Of a DNA stretch of 64,000 nucleotides, positions 63,503 through 64,000 are shown piece after piece. The stretch is from Pedobacter sp. N36a (lineage in GTDB: Bacteria; Bacteroidota; Bacteroidia; Sphingobacteriales; Sphingobacteriaceae): the NCBI RefSeq assembly GCF_014472395.1, contig NZ_JACSZW010000001.1, positions 1-64,000 of the forward strand. The letters are read 5' to 3'. Position numbers and translations under genes: made by a program. Numbering within the stretch: position 1 is the first letter of the stretch; each line of letters opens with the position of its first letter. The notes under the pieces were generated by a model that was not told the DNA's origin, did not search any database, and saw only the letters and a program-made list of their open reading frames with translations.

Positions 63503-64000
63503 TTACAAATTCACACTTAGACCCAATAGGAAACTTCTTGCCTGAGGGTATCTACCCACATCCAGACCATAGTTGTCCATACCGATTTCCGGATCAAAAC
63601 CTGAATACTTAGTGATCGTAAATAAGTTATTCGCGGTACCATAAACACGGATTGCACCTGTTTTTAGCTTATTGGTAAGGAATTTAGGAAGGGTATAACC
63701 CAGCGTCACATTGCGAATACGCAGGTAAGAACCATTTTCAATATAGAAGTCTGAAGCATTAAAGTTTCCATTGTCATCTGAAGTAGAAATGATCGGTACT
63801 TTTCCACCTGGATTTTCCGGCGACCAGGCATCCAGAATACCTGTTAATTTATTATAAGAAGGTCCGCTGGCACTGTAAGTCGTTCTTTTCACTGCGTTAA
63901 ACAGCTTATTACCATAAACACCTTGTGCAAAAATATTCAGGTCAAAGTTCTTGTAAGCAGCATTAAAGCTGAAGCCATAAGAAAAATCAGGATAAGCGCT
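63503..64000 (-). CDS. SusC/RagA family TonB-dependent transporter, C-terminal part
   Basis: 166 codons, open to the right edge, so the 5' end is outside the window. The terminal beta-strands (SYLRIRNVTLGYTLPKFL, RVYGTANNLFTITKYSGFDP, GRYPQARSFLLGLSVNL) are the typical SusC C-terminus. It partners with the SusD at 61961 to import an oligomeric nutrient using TonB energy. The linked phosphodiesterase/phosphatase suggests a phosphorylated substrate. Confidence 0.92.
   Translation of the reverse strand, partial: SAYPDFSYGFSFNAAYKNFDLNIFAQGVYGNKLFNAVKRTTYSASGPSYNKLTGILDAWSPENPGGKVPIISTSDDNGNFNASDFYIENGSYLRIRNVTLGYTLPKFLTNKLKTGAIRVYGTANNLFTITKYSGFDPEIGMDNYGLDVGRYPQARSFLLGLSVNL

Noticed and set aside
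1..64000. tRNA, rRNA or tmRNA genes
   Set aside because: No T-loop motif or rRNA-like sequence was found by eye in the intergenic regions; a covariance-model scan would be decisive.
1..64000. Prophage, insertion sequence or integrative element
   Set aside because: No integrase, transposase, capsid, relaxase or attachment repeat is recognised; the only mobile-like item is the inverted-repeat element at 34744.

Overview
The window comes from a member of the Bacteroidota, most likely Sphingobacteriaceae close to Pedobacter. The evidence is the gene families: a SusC/SusD pair, a FecR-type anti-sigma protein, DUF5686 and DUF2490 outer-membrane proteins, a class Ib nrdHIEF operon, BlaI/BlaR1 remnants and very long Ig/PKD-like surface adhesins. 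Shine-Dalgarno sequences are largely absent, and several leaders carry the Bacteroidota -7 element TAnnTTTG. No database search was possible; family names rest on motifs read in the translated sequence.

Layout. 1-4825: 5' part of a giant repeat-rich secreted adhesin (minus strand, running off the left edge), preceded by about 0.8 kb of very A/T-rich DNA. 5636-12420: a compact minus-strand cluster of two tandem PAP2 phosphatases, a TolC-like channel, a lipoprotein adaptor and an RND pump. 12579-22842: MscS channel, fabF, a PaaI-type thioesterase, small membrane proteins, a TetR regulator, a DUF5686 barrel and an EnvC-like pseudo-peptidase. 23623-26156: metNIQ methionine importer. 27560-34029: phosphoesterase, PAS protein, tandem universal stress protein and nrdHIEF with a consensus DnaA box upstream. 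34744-34878: a nested inverted-repeat element. 35047-45610: chaA-like antiporter, OmpA-like lipoprotein, barrels, a third PAP2, a DegT-like enzyme, an old-yellow-enzyme gene with an ArsR regulator and paired operators, a DUF1080 protein and an ECF sigma factor. 45792-51133: a NarL-type response regulator, a PAS histidine kinase, and a single ORF joining sigma-70 region 2 to a FecR protein. 51254-58399: aminopeptidase P, EamA exporter with a LacI-like operator, GHKL ATPase, DinB, and several broken genes. 58487-64000: PIN-PhoH, then a SusC-SusD-(phosphodiesterase/alkaline phosphatase fusion) locus that continues beyond the right edge.

How the genes work together. The right-hand locus reads as phosphate or phosphodiester scavenging: SusCD imports, and a signal-peptide-bearing two-domain enzyme cleaves the diester and then the monoester. 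The nrd operon supplies dNTPs through a manganese-type class Ib enzyme with its own flavodoxin and redoxin. The ArsR/old-yellow-enzyme pair looks like an electrophile response.

The most unusual features are the sigma2-FecR fusion (49685-51133), the duplicated ArsR-type operator (43459-43535), the nested inverted-repeat element (34744-34878), the SusCD-linked phosphodiesterase/phosphatase fusion, and a striking density of broken genes. The broken genes include an acetyltransferase and a blaR1 with in-frame TAG codons, a blaI and a PH-domain gene with apparent in-frame internal deletions, a sulfatase with a deletion plus a TAG, a secreted protein with a TGA and a frameshift, and several short fragments.
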